A stretch of 44,292 nucleotides of DNA from Sphingobium jiangsuense (GCF_014196495.1 NZ_JACIDT010000026.1:1-44292); one strand, 5' to 3'; counted from the first letter of the stretch, positions 25,608 to 34,489 are shown. The notes: generated from the letters alone by a model not told the origin. Program-made: numbers and translations.

Positions 25608-26477
25608 ATGAGCATACCGGTCATTCACCCGAACTGGGATCGCCCGCCCGCCGGGATCACCGACGGCTATTCGCTGGAAATCACCGCGAAGGATGTCGAA
25701 TCGCTGCGCGAGGCCGCGCCGATGATCGCGCCCGAAACGCCGATCGCCGTCACCTTCCTGCCCGGCGAGGAAGCCCCCGCCCGCATCGCCGCGACCAAGG
25801 CGGTGCGCGAGCTGGGCTTCGAGCCGATGCCGCATTTCTCCGCGCGGCGCATCCGCTCGCACGAGGAATTCCAGTCCTATCTCTCCGCCGTCGTCAACGA
25901 GGCGGGGGTGCGCCGCTGCTTCGTCATCGCGGGCGACCCGGAACAGCCAGAAGGCCCGTTCGAGGACAGCAGCGCGCTGATCGCCACCGGCGCGTTCGAG
26001 CGCGCGGGCATCCGCGCGATCGGCATCGGCGGCCACCCGGAAGGCCACCCCAACATGACCGAGGCGCAATGCTGGGAGGTGCTGGAACGCAAATGCGCGG
26101 ATATCGCCGCGCGCGGCATGGCGCCGCTGATCGTCACCCAGTTCGGCTTCGACACCGACCGCTTCCTCGCCTGGCTGCGGGAACTGCGCGCGCGCGGCAT
26201 CGAGCATCCGGTGCGCATCGGCGTGCCCGGCCCGGCGGGCATCAAGACGCTGCTGCGCTTCGCCGCCCGTTGCGGCGTCGGCGCCTCGGCCTCGGTGATG
26301 GCGAAATATGGCATTTCGCTCACCAGGCTGATCGGCACCGCCGGCCCCGACAAGCTGGTCGACCGGCTCGCGACCGATTTCGGCAGCGAACATGGCCGGG
26401 TGCGCCTGCACTTCTACCCGTTCGGCGGGCTCGTCCGCACCGTCGAATGGATCAACGACTATGCAGCGCGCCATTGA
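25608..26477 (+). CDS. metF: 5,10-methylenetetrahydrofolate reductase
   Basis: 289-residue FAD-dependent TIM-barrel protein. The Glu in SLEITAK near the N-terminus and the FAD segments FVIAGDPEQPEG and RAIGIGGHPEGHP match the MetF family. Next to LigM it most likely runs from 5-methyl-THF to 5,10-methylene-THF, as described for SYK-6 where metF supports vanillate growth. A GGGAGAGAGAG ribosome site precedes the ATG. It is the first gene of metF-purU-folD-folB. Confidence 0.88.
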   Translation: MSIPVIHPNWDRPPAGITDGYSLEITAKDVESLREAAPMIAPETPIAVTFLPGEEAPARIAATKAVRELGFEPMPHFSARRIRSHEEFQSYLSAVVNEAGVRRCFVIAGDPEQPEGPFEDSSALIATGAFERAGIRAIGIGGHPEGHPNMTEAQCWEVLERKCADIAARGMAPLIVTQFGFDTDRFLAWLRELRARGIEHPVRIGVPGPAGIKTLLRFAARCGVGASASVMAKYGISLTRLIGTAGPDKLVDRLATDFGSEHGRVRLHFYPFGGLVRTVEWINDYAARH

Positions 26478-26511
26478 TGAACAATAAGCAGCCTTTCCGT
26501 GGAGATGAGAT

Positions 26512-27369
26512 GTGACTGAAGTCTGTACCCTTACCCTGCAATGCGACGACCGGCCAGGGCTGGTCGCCGCCGTCGCCGATTTCCTCGCCGCCAATGACGG
26601 CAACATCATCGACGCGCAGCAGTTCAACGACCGCCTCAACGGCCGCTTTTTCATGCGCGTGGAATTCGAGCTGGGCGGCGGCAAGGCGGTGGACGCGCTG
26701 CGGGAGGGCTTCACTCCGCTGGCCGCGCAGCACGGCATGGAATGGAAGCTGCGCCGCAACCGCGACCCGCAGAAGGTGGTGCTGATGGTCAGCAAGTTCG
26801 ACCATTGCCTCGGCGACCTGCTCTATCGCCACCGCATCGGCGAGCTGGACATGGAGGTCGTCGCCATCCTCTCCAACCACCCGAAGGAGGTGCTGCACAC
26901 GACGATGATCGGCGACCTGCCCTATCATCATCTGCCGATCGCCAGGGACACCAAGCCGCAGCAGGAAGCGGAAATCAAGCGCATCGTCACCGAGACGGGC
27001 GCGGATCTCGTCGTGCTGGCTCGCTACATGCAGATCCTGTCCGACGACCTGTCCGCCTTCCTGTCGGGCCGCTGCATCAACATCCACCACAGCTTCCTGC
27101 CCGGCTTCAAGGGCGCCAAGCCCTATCACCAGGCGCATGCGCGCGGCGTGAAGATGATCGGCGCGACCGCCCATTATGTGACCGAGGACCTCGACGAAGG
27201 CCCGATCATCCATCAGGACGTCGAGGCGATCAGCCATGCCGACACGCCCGAAGACCTCGTCCGCAAGGGCCGCGACATAGAGCGCCGCGTGCTCGCCACC
27301 GCAGTGGAGCATCATCTGAAGGGCCGCGTGTTCCTGAACGGCGCGCGCACGGTCGTCTTCAAGGCCTGA
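26512..27369 (+). CDS. purU: Formyltetrahydrofolate deformylase
   Basis: 285 residues starting at GTG with GGAG 7 nt upstream. An N-terminal ACT domain (about 1-85, beginning TLQCDDRPGLVAAVADFL) is followed by a formyl-THF hydrolase domain with the motif INIHHSFLPGFKGAKPYH (His-containing) and the catalytic Asp region TEDLDEGPIIHQD. PurU hydrolyses 10-formyl-THF to formate and THF, so it regenerates free THF for LigM. folD follows after 4 nt. Confidence 0.92.
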   Translation: MTEVCTLTLQCDDRPGLVAAVADFLAANDGNIIDAQQFNDRLNGRFFMRVEFELGGGKAVDALREGFTPLAAQHGMEWKLRRNRDPQKVVLMVSKFDHCLGDLLYRHRIGELDMEVVAILSNHPKEVLHTTMIGDLPYHHLPIARDTKPQQEAEIKRIVTETGADLVVLARYMQILSDDLSAFLSGRCINIHHSFLPGFKGAKPYHQAHARGVKMIGATAHYVTEDLDEGPIIHQDVEAISHADTPEDLVRKGRDIERRVLATAVEHHLKGRVFLNGARTVVFKA

Positions 27370-27373
27370 GCCG

Positions 27374-28237
27374 GTGGCCGACATCATCGACGGCCGCGCG
27401 ATCGCGGCCGGGCTGGTGGCGCGCACGGCGGCGGAGGTGCGGGCGATGGAGGCACGGTCGGGCGTCACGCCCGGCCTCGCCGTCATCCTCGTCGGTCATG
27501 ACCCGGCGAGCGAGGTCTATGTCGGCCGCAAGATCGCCCAGTGCCGCAAGGCGGGCATCCGCTCGATCGAGCATCGCCTGCCCGCCGACACGCCGCAGCG
27601 CGACCTGCTGGCGCTGATCGACGCACTGAATGCCGACGCCGCCGTCCACGGCATCTTGATCCAGCTGCCGCTGCCCGCCCCCATCGACGCCGCGCTGGTG
27701 CTGGACCGCATCGACCCGCGCAAGGATGTGGACGGCTTCCACCCGGTCAATGTCGGGCGGCTGTCGACCGGCACCGGCGGCCTCGTGCCCTGCACGCCGC
27801 TCGGCATCATGATGCTGCTCGATACGGTGATCGACGATTATCGCGGGCTCGACGCGGTGGTGATCGGCAAGTCGAACATCGTCGGCAAGCCCGTCGCCAT
27901 GCTGCTGCTGGAGCGGGAAGCGACCGTCACCGTCACCCATATCGAGACGCTGGACCTGCCCGACGTAGCGCGCAAGGCGGACATCATCGTCGCCGCCGCG
28001 GGCGCGCCGCATCTGGTGCGCGGCTATTGGGTGAAGCCGGGCGCGGTCGTCATCGACGTGGGCATCACCCGCGTCGCCGACCATGACGGGCGGACCCGCA
28101 TCGTCGGCGACTGCGCGACGCATGAGCTGGACCATGCGCGGGCGGTGACGCCGGTGCCCGGCGGCGTCGGGCCGATGACCATTGCCTGCCTGCTCAGCAA
28201 TACGCTATTGGCCGCGCAAAGGATGACCGCCCCATGA
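27374..28237 (+). CDS. folD: Bifunctional methylenetetrahydrofolate dehydrogenase/methenyl-THF cyclohydrolase
   Basis: 287 residues, GTG start. Active-site Tyr49 and Lys53 (EVYVGRKIAQC), the QLPLP loop, DPRKDVDGFHP and the NADP-binding VIGKSNIVGKP are all present. It oxidises 5,10-methylene-THF to 10-formyl-THF between MetF and PurU. The last codons overlap the folB-like start (ATGA). A second folD for general metabolism may exist elsewhere in the genome. Confidence 0.93.
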   Translation: MADIIDGRAIAAGLVARTAAEVRAMEARSGVTPGLAVILVGHDPASEVYVGRKIAQCRKAGIRSIEHRLPADTPQRDLLALIDALNADAAVHGILIQLPLPAPIDAALVLDRIDPRKDVDGFHPVNVGRLSTGTGGLVPCTPLGIMMLLDTVIDDYRGLDAVVIGKSNIVGKPVAMLLLEREATVTVTHIETLDLPDVARKADIIVAAAGAPHLVRGYWVKPGAVVIDVGITRVADHDGRTRIVGDCATHELDHARAVTPVPGGVGPMTIACLLSNTLLAAQRMTAP

Positions 28238-28611
28238 CCGAGACGCCCCGGCCCGACCCGAAACAAGCGCAGTGCCTGACCTCGGTGCGGGTGCGCGACC
28301 TGCCGCTGCTCGCCGATATCGGCATCAACCCGGACGAGATCGGCCGCCGCCAGCCGCTGGTCATCAGCGTGGAGCTGAAATTGTCGGGCGGCCGGGTCGA
28401 CGGCATCGAGCATACCGTCGATTACCGCCGCATCGCGCAGGCCGCCGAGGATCTGGCGGCGGTGCACATCCCGCTGATCGAAACCTTCGCCTACCGGCTG
28501 GGCGAGCAGTGCCTCGGCTTTCGCGACGTGGTCGAGGCGCGCATCAGCATCGACAAGCCCTTCGCGCTGACGCGGGGCCTTGCCGGGGTGGAGGTCGTCC
28601 TCCGCAACTAG
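28234..28611 (+). CDS. folB: Dihydroneopterin aldolase family protein (FolB-like)
   Basis: 125 residues of the tunnelling (T) fold. Recognisable segments: VRDLPLLADIGINPDEIGRRQ at the N-terminus (cut here to DIGINPDEIG, with the conserved Glu), HTVDYRRI, LIETFAYRL and the Lys in IDKPFAL. FolB makes the pterin precursor of folate. Its place as last gene of a THF-cycling operon suggests it raises THF supply for O-demethylation. FolX-type epimerase cannot be ruled out. Confidence 0.82.
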   Translation: MTETPRPDPKQAQCLTSVRVRDLPLLADIGINPDEIGRRQPLVISVELKLSGGRVDGIEHTVDYRRIAQAAEDLAAVHIPLIETFAYRLGEQCLGFRDVVEARISIDKPFALTRGLAGVEVVLRN

Positions 28612-28623
28612 AGCAGGCTCCGC

Positions 28624-29847
28624 TCAGCGCGCCAGCGCGGGCGCGGGACGGCCGATCACCGCCGCCATGATCGCCAGCACGATCAGGAAATCGGCGCCCA
28701 ATATGCCGAGCAGCGGCAGCAGCGAGAAGGACGGGAACAGCGACACCGCCCCGCTCGCCAGCGCCGTCACCGCGAGCTGGATCGTCCCCAGCACGCCCGC
28801 CGCCGCCCCAGCGCCGGACCGCGCGGCGTCGAGCGCGCAGGTCGCCGCCGGGGTCAGCATCAGCCCGGCCAGCGCGAACAGCAGCATCGACCAGAGCTGG
28901 AACAGCGCCAGCGGCACCTGCGCCATCGCCAGCGCCAGCAGCGCCAGCGAAGCCGCCAGCCCGCACGCCGCCACCAGCACCAGCAGGCGGCGCCCGCCCA
29001 GCCTGCGCATCAGCCCCGGCGCGAACTGCGTGGCGACGATCGAAACGACGGCATTGAGCGCCAGCAGCAGGCTGTACTGAAAGCCGTCCAGCCCGAACAC
29101 ATGGGTATAGACGAAGGGCGCCGCCGTCACGAAGGCGAAGGGGATGGTCGTGCCGAGCCCCGCCACCACCGCCCAGCCGAGAAAGGCCGGGGTCGTCATC
29201 AGCTGACGGAAATCGTGCCACAGCGCCATCTTGCGGCGGGACCGGCGTTCGGGCGGCAGGGTTTCGGGCAGCAGCAAGGCCACCGTCAGCGCGGCGATCG
29301 CCCCGGCGGCGGCGAGGATCAGGAACAGCCCGCGCCACGGCATCAGCTTCAGCAGGAAGCTGCCCGCCAGCGGCGCCAGCACCGGCGAAATGCCGATGAC
29401 GAGGAAGGTGAAGGCCATCAGCCGCGCCGCGCTGTGCCCGCTGTGCATGTCGCGGATCATCGCCCGCACGCTCGACGTGCCGGCGCAGGCGGCCATGCCT
29501 TGCAGGAAGCGCAGCATCACCAGCTGATCGAGGTCCGTCGTCATCGCGCAGGCGAGCGAGGTGGCCATGAACAGCAGCAGCCCGCCCATCAGCGGCCGCC
29601 GCCGCCCGAAGCGGTCGCCCAGCGAGCCCATCGGAATCTGCGCCACCGCCAGCCCCAGGAAGAAGGCGGACAGGGTGCGCTGCACCGCGCCGCTGTCGGC
29701 CGCCAGCGCCTGCGCCATCACCGGCATCGCGGGCAGGTAGAGATCGATCGCGAACGGCCCAAGCGTCGAGAGGAAGCCCAGCGCTATGCCGAACAGCAGG
29801 GTCGGTTCCCTGCCTTGCGGCGGCGGGGCATCAGCCTGTTCGGACAT
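28624..29847 (-). CDS. Bcr/CflA-type MFS efflux transporter
   Basis: 407 residues, about 12 hydrophobic helices. The MFS loop motif GSLGDRFGRRRP follows helix 2, and the N-terminal GFLSTLGPFAIDLYLPAMP is typical of Bcr/CflA drug-export permeases. Its start lies 67 nt from a TAACG palindrome, so it may protect the cell from aromatic intermediates as part of the catabolic regulon. It converges on folB with 12 nt between stops. Confidence 0.85.
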   Translation of the reverse strand: MSEQADAPPPQGREPTLLFGIALGFLSTLGPFAIDLYLPAMPVMAQALAADSGAVQRTLSAFFLGLAVAQIPMGSLGDRFGRRRPLMGGLLLFMATSLACAMTTDLDQLVMLRFLQGMAACAGTSSVRAMIRDMHSGHSAARLMAFTFLVIGISPVLAPLAGSFLLKLMPWRGLFLILAAAGAIAALTVALLLPETLPPERRSRRKMALWHDFRQLMTTPAFLGWAVVAGLGTTIPFAFVTAAPFVYTHVFGLDGFQYSLLLALNAVVSIVATQFAPGLMRRLGGRRLLVLVAACGLAASLALLALAMAQVPLALFQLWSMLLFALAGLMLTPAATCALDAARSGAGAAAGVLGTIQLAVTALASGAVSLFPSFSLLPLLGILGADFLIVLAIMAAVIGRPAPALAR

Positions 29848-30135
29848 GCTTCGTCATTCCTTCATCCGCCGAAAGGCGCCTAATTTTTTCTGACAGGATA
29901 ATTTCGCTGTATAATAACGACCGTTAACGTTCATGGAGAGATCGCACAAGCCCGCCCGTGCGGAATTCTGCCCGGCGCGGATGGGCACGTACGCCTTCTC
30001 CGCTTGCCAGCGGCATCGAATCCGATATTGTCCGCCCGAGAAACAATATCCGAAGGGGAGCGGCAGCGGCCGGCCGGGCGGAAGAACCCGCATCGCCCGA
30101 TCTTCCCCCGCCGGAGCCTGAAGGACCTGACGCGC
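29848..30135. other. Divergent intergenic region between the two MFS genes
   Basis: 288 nt holding TAACG palindrome site 2 at 29915-29926. Beyond that no gene or further repeat was recognised. The leader of the downstream MFS gene is about 200 nt long and could contain additional control sites. Confidence 0.6.
29915..29926. promoter_or_regulatory. TAACG palindrome, site 2 (MFS transporters)
   Basis: TAACGACCGTTA, 67 nt before the Bcr/CflA gene and 209 nt before the AAHS gene. The right half continues into a second palindromic word, CGTTAACG. Confidence 0.7.
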
Positions 30136-31482
30136 ATGCCGACACCGCCCCCTTCCGCCGCCGCGCTGCCGGCCGACGATCCGCGCACGATCATCGCCGA
30201 CAGCCCGATGCGCGCGCGCCAGATGATCGCGGTGGCGCTCTGCTGCCTGCTCAACGCGCTGGACGGGTTCGACGTGCTGGCGATCACCTTCGCCGCGCCC
30301 GGCATCGCGCAGGACTGGGCGATCGATCCCGGCGCGATCGGCTTCATCATCGCGATCGGCCTCGCCGGCATGGTCGTGGGGTCGCTGACGCTGGGGCAGC
30401 TGGCCGACCGGATCGGGCGGCGGCGGCAGATCCTCTTTTCCCTCGTCGTCATGACGGCGGGCATGTTCGCCTCCGCCTTCGCGCCGGACATCATCACGCT
30501 CAGCATATTGCGCGCGCTGACCGGCCTCGGCCTCGGCGCGATGCTGGCCTCGATCAACGCGATGGCGGCCGAGTTCGCCAACCGGCGGCGGCGCGACCTT
30601 GCCGTCAGCATCATGGCGGCGGGCTATCCGATCGGCGGCGTGGTGGGCGGCTGGGTCGCCTCGCACCTGCTGCGCTCGCACGGCTGGGAATCGATCTTCA
30701 TCTTCGGCGGCATCGCCACGGCGGCGACGATCCCGCTGGTGCTGGCGCTGCTGCCCGAATCGATCGGCTGGCTGGCGGCGAGCGGACGGGCCGACGCGCT
30801 CGCCCGCATCAACGCGATATTGCGCCGCCTCGGCCACCCGGAAGGGGGCCAGCTCGCCCGCACCGAAACCCGCGCCATATCGGCCGCCGCGCTGTTCGGG
30901 CCGGAATTCCGCGTCACCACCATCGCGCTCATCATCATGTACGGCGCGCATATGATGACCTTCTATTATGCGCTGGGCTGGGCGCCCTCGCTGGTCGCCT
31001 CACTGGGCTTCGACCAGTCGAGCGCCAGCCTCGTTTCGGTGTTCATGAACCTGGGCGGGGCGACCGGCGGCTTCGTGCTGGGCTTCCTCGCGCCGCGCCT
31101 CGGCCTCAAGCCGATGCTGCTGCTGGGCATGGCGGGCGCGGCGGTCGCCGTCACCGCCTTCGGCGCGGTTCCGGCGCAGCTGCTCGCGCTCCAGATCGCG
31201 GCGGTGGTGCTGGGTTTCCTCTCCAACGGATCGGTGGTCGGCCTCTATGCGCTGATGGCGCGCGCCTACCCCACCGCGCTGCGCGCCGGGGGCACCGGCG
31301 TCGTCATCGGCTTCGGACGGATCGGCGCCGCCTTCGGCCCGCTGATCGCCGGACAGCTGCTCGCCTGGAACATGGGGCGGACGGTCACCTCCGCCGTGCT
31401 CGCGCTGGGATCGCTGCTCGCCGCGATCATCCTCGCCACCGTCGCCATTCGCGGCGTGCGGGAGGCGGACGTCACCGATTGA
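30136..31482 (+). CDS. MFS aromatic acid:H+ symporter (AAHS family)
   Basis: 448 residues, about 12 hydrophobic helices. The AAHS signature LDGFDVLAITFAAPGIA lies in helix 1, followed by the loop motif GQLADRIGRRRQ. This family includes PcaK and, in SYK-6, DdvK for dehydrodivanillate. The start at 30136 has GAAGGA upstream; the open frame before it is Arg/Pro-rich and not typical. It probably imports the aromatic substrate of the neighbouring island. It converges on a MarR gene. Confidence 0.85.
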   Translation: MPTPPPSAAALPADDPRTIIADSPMRARQMIAVALCCLLNALDGFDVLAITFAAPGIAQDWAIDPGAIGFIIAIGLAGMVVGSLTLGQLADRIGRRRQILFSLVVMTAGMFASAFAPDIITLSILRALTGLGLGAMLASINAMAAEFANRRRRDLAVSIMAAGYPIGGVVGGWVASHLLRSHGWESIFIFGGIATAATIPLVLALLPESIGWLAASGRADALARINAILRRLGHPEGGQLARTETRAISAAALFGPEFRVTTIALIIMYGAHMMTFYYALGWAPSLVASLGFDQSSASLVSVFMNLGGATGGFVLGFLAPRLGLKPMLLLGMAGAAVAVTAFGAVPAQLLALQIAAVVLGFLSNGSVVGLYALMARAYPTALRAGGTGVVIGFGRIGAAFGPLIAGQLLAWNMGRTVTSAVLALGSLLAAIILATVAIRGVREADVTD

Positions 31483-31494
31483 GGCCCTCCCCCG

Positions 31495-32055
31495 TCAGGC
31501 GGCGTCCTCGTCGTCATCGGCGGGCCGCGTGCGTTCGAGGAACAGCGAGCGGCCTTCCTCGTCTGTCGCCTCCAGCGTGTCGATCAGCGTGTCGAGCACC
31601 CGGTTCAGCATGTCCACCTCATCGGGCTTCAGCTCCGACAGCAAATAGGTGGCGACCAGGTCGGTCTGCGGCCGCATGACCTTGTAGAGCCGCTCGCCCT
31701 CCTCCGTCAGCGACAGCGTCTTGCGGCGGCGGTTGGCGGGGTCGCGGTTGACATGGATGCGGCCGTGCTTCTGCAACGCGGAAACCGCCCGCGACACGCT
31801 CATCGCGTTGACGCCGGTCATCTCCACCAGCTCATGGCTGGCGGCGGTGCCGTAGCGGCCGATCAGCATCAGCAGCCGGAATTCGTTGACGCTGATCTTG
31901 TAGCGATGCTCCAGATAGGTCGAGAACGGCGCCATCAGCCGGTTCGACAGCTTCAGGATGCGGTGCAGCGTTTCGGCAACGCCCATCGATTTTTCGACGG
32001 CGCGAACGGAAGCGTCAGAGGATTTGCGCATGGGTCGGTTAGAACTTTCTGACAT
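31495..32055 (-). CDS. MarR-family regulator inside the catabolic island
   Basis: 186 residues. Winged helix-turn-helix at about 60-125 (VEMTGVNAMSVSRAVSAL is the recognition part, followed by the basic wing RDPANRRRK). It lies between the aromatic acid transporter and a GMC oxidoreductase, in the middle of genes carrying the TAACG palindrome, so it is a candidate for the regulator that reads that site. Its own upstream region has no such palindrome. The start is uncertain: frames to 32091 or from 32031 are possible and none has a good ribosome site. Confidence 0.78.
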   Translation of the reverse strand: MSESSNRPMRKSSDASVRAVEKSMGVAETLHRILKLSNRLMAPFSTYLEHRYKISVNEFRLLMLIGRYGTAASHELVEMTGVNAMSVSRAVSALQKHGRIHVNRDPANRRRKTLSLTEEGERLYKVMRPQTDLVATYLLSELKPDEVDMLNRVLDTLIDTLEATDEEGRSLFLERTRPADDDEDAA

Positions 32056-32150
32056 GCTGGGATGTAGCGCGACAGGACCGGATCGTGTCAAGCGACCGCG
32101 GAAAACCGGCGCCGTTTTTCATCATCGCTCTCATCCCCACTCCACTCCCG

Positions 32151-33752
32151 TCATTTTCCAAGGCTAGCTATCACATGGGCCGCCCCCTTGTCGCCAATCA
32201 TGATGGCGGTGGCGTTGGTATTGCCGACCGGCAGCATCGGCATGACGGAGGCGTCCGCGACCCATAGCCCCTCGACCCCGCGCAGGCGCAGGTCGGCATC
32301 GACGACGCCGTCCTCCTCCCCGCCGATGCGGCAGGTGCCGACCGGGTGATAGAGCGGGAAGCCCGCCAGATGCACATAGGCGCGCAGGGCCTCGCCCTCC
32401 ATCGCGCGGTCCGGGCGGACGTCCTCGGTGATGTAGCCGCGCATCAGCGGATGGTCGAGAATGCGGCGGACATGGCGGATGCCGTCCATAATCTGGTCGA
32501 CGTCGTCCTCCACCCCCAGCAATTCGTGGCGGATGACCGGCGGCGCGAGCGGATCGGCCGAGCGCAGCGACAGGCGGCCGCGCGACTGCGGCCGGGCGAG
32601 GCAGACCACGGTGCTGACCGCCGGGCTGCGCCGCATCTGGAGCTTGCCCTCGGCGTCGAGATCGAAGGCGAAGGCGGTGAAGCTGATCTGGAGGTTGGGC
32701 GCCGGCGCATCCGCCTTCGTGCGCAGGAAGGTCTGCCCATGCGCCATCGACGCCGTGAGGATGCCGCGCCGCCGCAGCAGGAAGTCGACCCCGTTGCGCA
32801 GCGCGGCCAGCCCGTGCGCCTCGCTGTTGATCGTCGGCGTGTTGACGCCGTTCACCACATGGACGCCGACATGCTCCTGCAGATTGCCGCCGACGCCGGG
32901 CCGGTCGACCAGCACCTCTATGCCATGGGCGCGCAGTTCCTCGCCGCCGCCAATGCCGGACAGCATCAGCAGGCGCGGCGAGTTCATCGCCCCGGCCGAC
33001 AGCACCACGCCATGCCGGGCGCGCAGTTCCTGCCTCCGCCCGTCGCGCAGCACCTCGACGCCGACCGCGCGGCGGCCCTCGAACAGAATGCGCGACACCG
33101 GGCTTTCCAGCTCCACCCGCAGGTTGGGGACGGCGCGCGGCAGCTTCAGATAATTGACCGCCGCACTGCGCAGGCCGAGACGCTGCGTCGCCTGCGCATG
33201 ATCGGTGCCCTCGCCGGGATGCTCGCCATTATGATCGGGCGTGCGGGGGACGCCGAGGTCCGCCGCCGCCTGCACCCAGGCATCGACGATCGGATAATGG
33301 ACGCGCGGGTCGGACACGCCGATCGGGCCGCTGTCGCCGCGCCATGGGTTCGCGCCATGCTCGAACCGCTCCATGCGGCGGAAATAAGGCAGGCAGTCGT
33401 CATAGGACCAGCCGGCCGCGCCCATGCGCACCCAGTTGTCATAATCATGGCGGTGGCCGCGCACATAGATCATGCCGTTGATCGAGCTGCCCCCGCCCAG
33501 CCGCTTGCCGCCGGGCCACACATCGGCGCGGCCGCCGATGCTGGGGTCGGGCTCCGCCTTGTAGGCCCAGTCGAAATCCGGGTTCTGGACGACGGAGCTG
33601 ACCAGCGCGGGAACTTTCAGCCGGATATGGCTGCCGGTCTTGCCGGCTTCCAGCAGCAGTATCTTCAGCCCGGATTCGGCGAGCCGCCCCGCCATCGCGC
33701 ACCCGGCCGATCCGCCGCCGACCACGATGATATCCGGCTGCCTGTCCACCAC
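32151..33752 (-). CDS. GMC-family oxidoreductase (alcohol dehydrogenase), copy 1
   Basis: 533-residue FAD enzyme. The dinucleotide motif VVGGGSAGC begins near residue 10; GGGSSINGMIYVRG and the second GMC signature GAMNSPRLLMLSGIG follow; the catalytic His469 (YHPVGTC) and the Asn near 511 (GNTNATAIMIG) are present. GMC enzymes oxidise alcohols; in SYK-6 the GMC proteins PhcC and PhcD oxidise the side-chain alcohol of a phenylcoumaran dimer. A similar role is inferred here. The start is GTG (33752 or 33749) after GGGAGGG. A TAACG palindrome lies 23 nt upstream. It shares the family but is clearly different from the GMC at 39355. Confidence 0.86.
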   Translation of the reverse strand: MVDRQPDIIVVGGGSAGCAMAGRLAESGLKILLLEAGKTGSHIRLKVPALVSSVVQNPDFDWAYKAEPDPSIGGRADVWPGGKRLGGGSSINGMIYVRGHRHDYDNWVRMGAAGWSYDDCLPYFRRMERFEHGANPWRGDSGPIGVSDPRVHYPIVDAWVQAAADLGVPRTPDHNGEHPGEGTDHAQATQRLGLRSAAVNYLKLPRAVPNLRVELESPVSRILFEGRRAVGVEVLRDGRRQELRARHGVVLSAGAMNSPRLLMLSGIGGGEELRAHGIEVLVDRPGVGGNLQEHVGVHVVNGVNTPTINSEAHGLAALRNGVDFLLRRRGILTASMAHGQTFLRTKADAPAPNLQISFTAFAFDLDAEGKLQMRRSPAVSTVVCLARPQSRGRLSLRSADPLAPPVIRHELLGVEDDVDQIMDGIRHVRRILDHPLMRGYITEDVRPDRAMEGEALRAYVHLAGFPLYHPVGTCRIGGEEDGVVDADLRLRGVEGLWVADASVMPMLPVGNTNATAIMIGDKGAAHVIASLGK

Positions 33753-33775
33753 TTCGCCCTCCCGCGCCTAAATTT

Positions 33776-33787
33776 TAACGATCGTTA
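33776..33787. promoter_or_regulatory. TAACG palindrome, site 3 (GMC copy 1)
   Basis: TAACGATCGTTA, a perfect 12-bp palindrome, 23 nt before the GMC start. Confidence 0.75.
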
Positions 33788-33882
33788 TCATTACAGATAA
33801 ACCCTACACGCAGGAGCCGCAAGCCCTTGTGCGCGCCGTGGGCGCGGAAGGCGATTTGGGCTGGGTGACAAACCCCTTAAGC

Positions 33883-33963
33883 GTTCGCCCTGAGCTTGTC
33901 GAAGGGCTGTCCTTCTCTTGGGGCAAAGAACAAGACAGGGCTTCGACACGCTCAGCCCGAACG
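33883..33963. repeat. Dispersed imperfect palindrome, family B copy 2
   Basis: Left arm TTCGCCCTGAGCTTGTCGAA and right arm GCTTCGACACGCTCAGCCCG about 35 nt apart. Same layout as the copy at 276-355, including the CTTGGG word in the spacer. Confidence 0.78.
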
Positions 33964-34067
33964 GGTCTCTTATGCGGGCACCCGCCCCCCCAAGCAGCAG
34001 CCTCCCAAACAATAAACGCCCTTCTTTTGATCCCGGTCAATGTCCCGAAGCGCCGCATCTGCCATCA

Positions 34068-34079
34068 TAACGTCTGTTA
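34068..34079. promoter_or_regulatory. TAACG palindrome, site 4 (ligAB-lsd operon)
   Basis: TAACGTCTGTTA, 20 nt before the ligA-like start, overlapping where a -10 or transcript start would lie. Identical over 13 nt to site 1. Confidence 0.77.
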
Positions 34080-34099
34080 TTGTTTTGGGAGAGACGGAA

Positions 34100-34489
34100 A
34101 TGACATCCCCCGCCGCGTCCGGCCCCGCGCCGCGCCGCCCGATGAGCCGCACGATACCGGGCACGCCCATATTCGACGGCGCCGCCGCCACGCAAGGCTA
34201 TGCGCTGAACGCGATGTGCTTTTCCTTCAACGACCCCGCCAACCGGGAAGCTTTCCGCGTCGACGAGGACGCCTATTGCGACCGCTTCGCCCTCACCCCG
34301 CAGCAGCGCCGCGCGGTGAAGGATCGCGACATATTGGGCATGATCGCGGCGGGCGGGAACATCTATTATCTGGCCAAGCTGGCCGGGATCTTCGGCCTTT
34401 CGGTGCAGGATGTCGGCGCCGCGCAGACGGGCATGAGCGTCGAGGCGTTCAAGGCCGCGCTGCTGGCCCATCAGGAGGAAACGGCATGA
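34100..34489 (+). CDS. ligA: Extradiol dioxygenase small subunit, LigA-like
   Basis: 129 residues, all-helical LigA family. The segments IPGTPIFDGAAATQGYALN, FSFNDPANREAF and GMIAAGGNIYYLAKLAGI (each conserved in protocatechuate 4,5-dioxygenase alpha subunits) are visible. LigA caps the active site of LigB. The ATG at 34100 with a GGGAGAG site is preferred over an upstream frame. Its stop overlaps the ligB-like start (ATGA), so subunits are made in equal amounts. The pair could act on protocatechuate or on another catechol; the family is firm, the substrate is not. Confidence 0.83.
   Translation: MTSPAASGPAPRRPMSRTIPGTPIFDGAAATQGYALNAMCFSFNDPANREAFRVDEDAYCDRFALTPQQRRAVKDRDILGMIAAGGNIYYLAKLAGIFGLSVQDVGAAQTGMSVEAFKAALLAHQEETA

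Larger units (their letters stand above)
33753..34099. other. Divergent regulatory region between GMC copy 1 and ligAB-lsd
   Basis: 347 nt. Each end carries a TAACG palindrome near its gene (33776-33787 and 34068-34079), with repeat family B copy 2 between them. The two operons can therefore be controlled together while the repeat separates the promoters. Confidence 0.75.

Noticed and set aside
33753..34099. CRISPR or IS remnant in the repeat-bearing divergent region
   Set aside because: Only one imperfect palindrome and two 12-nt operators; no regular spacing, no direct repeats and no transposase.
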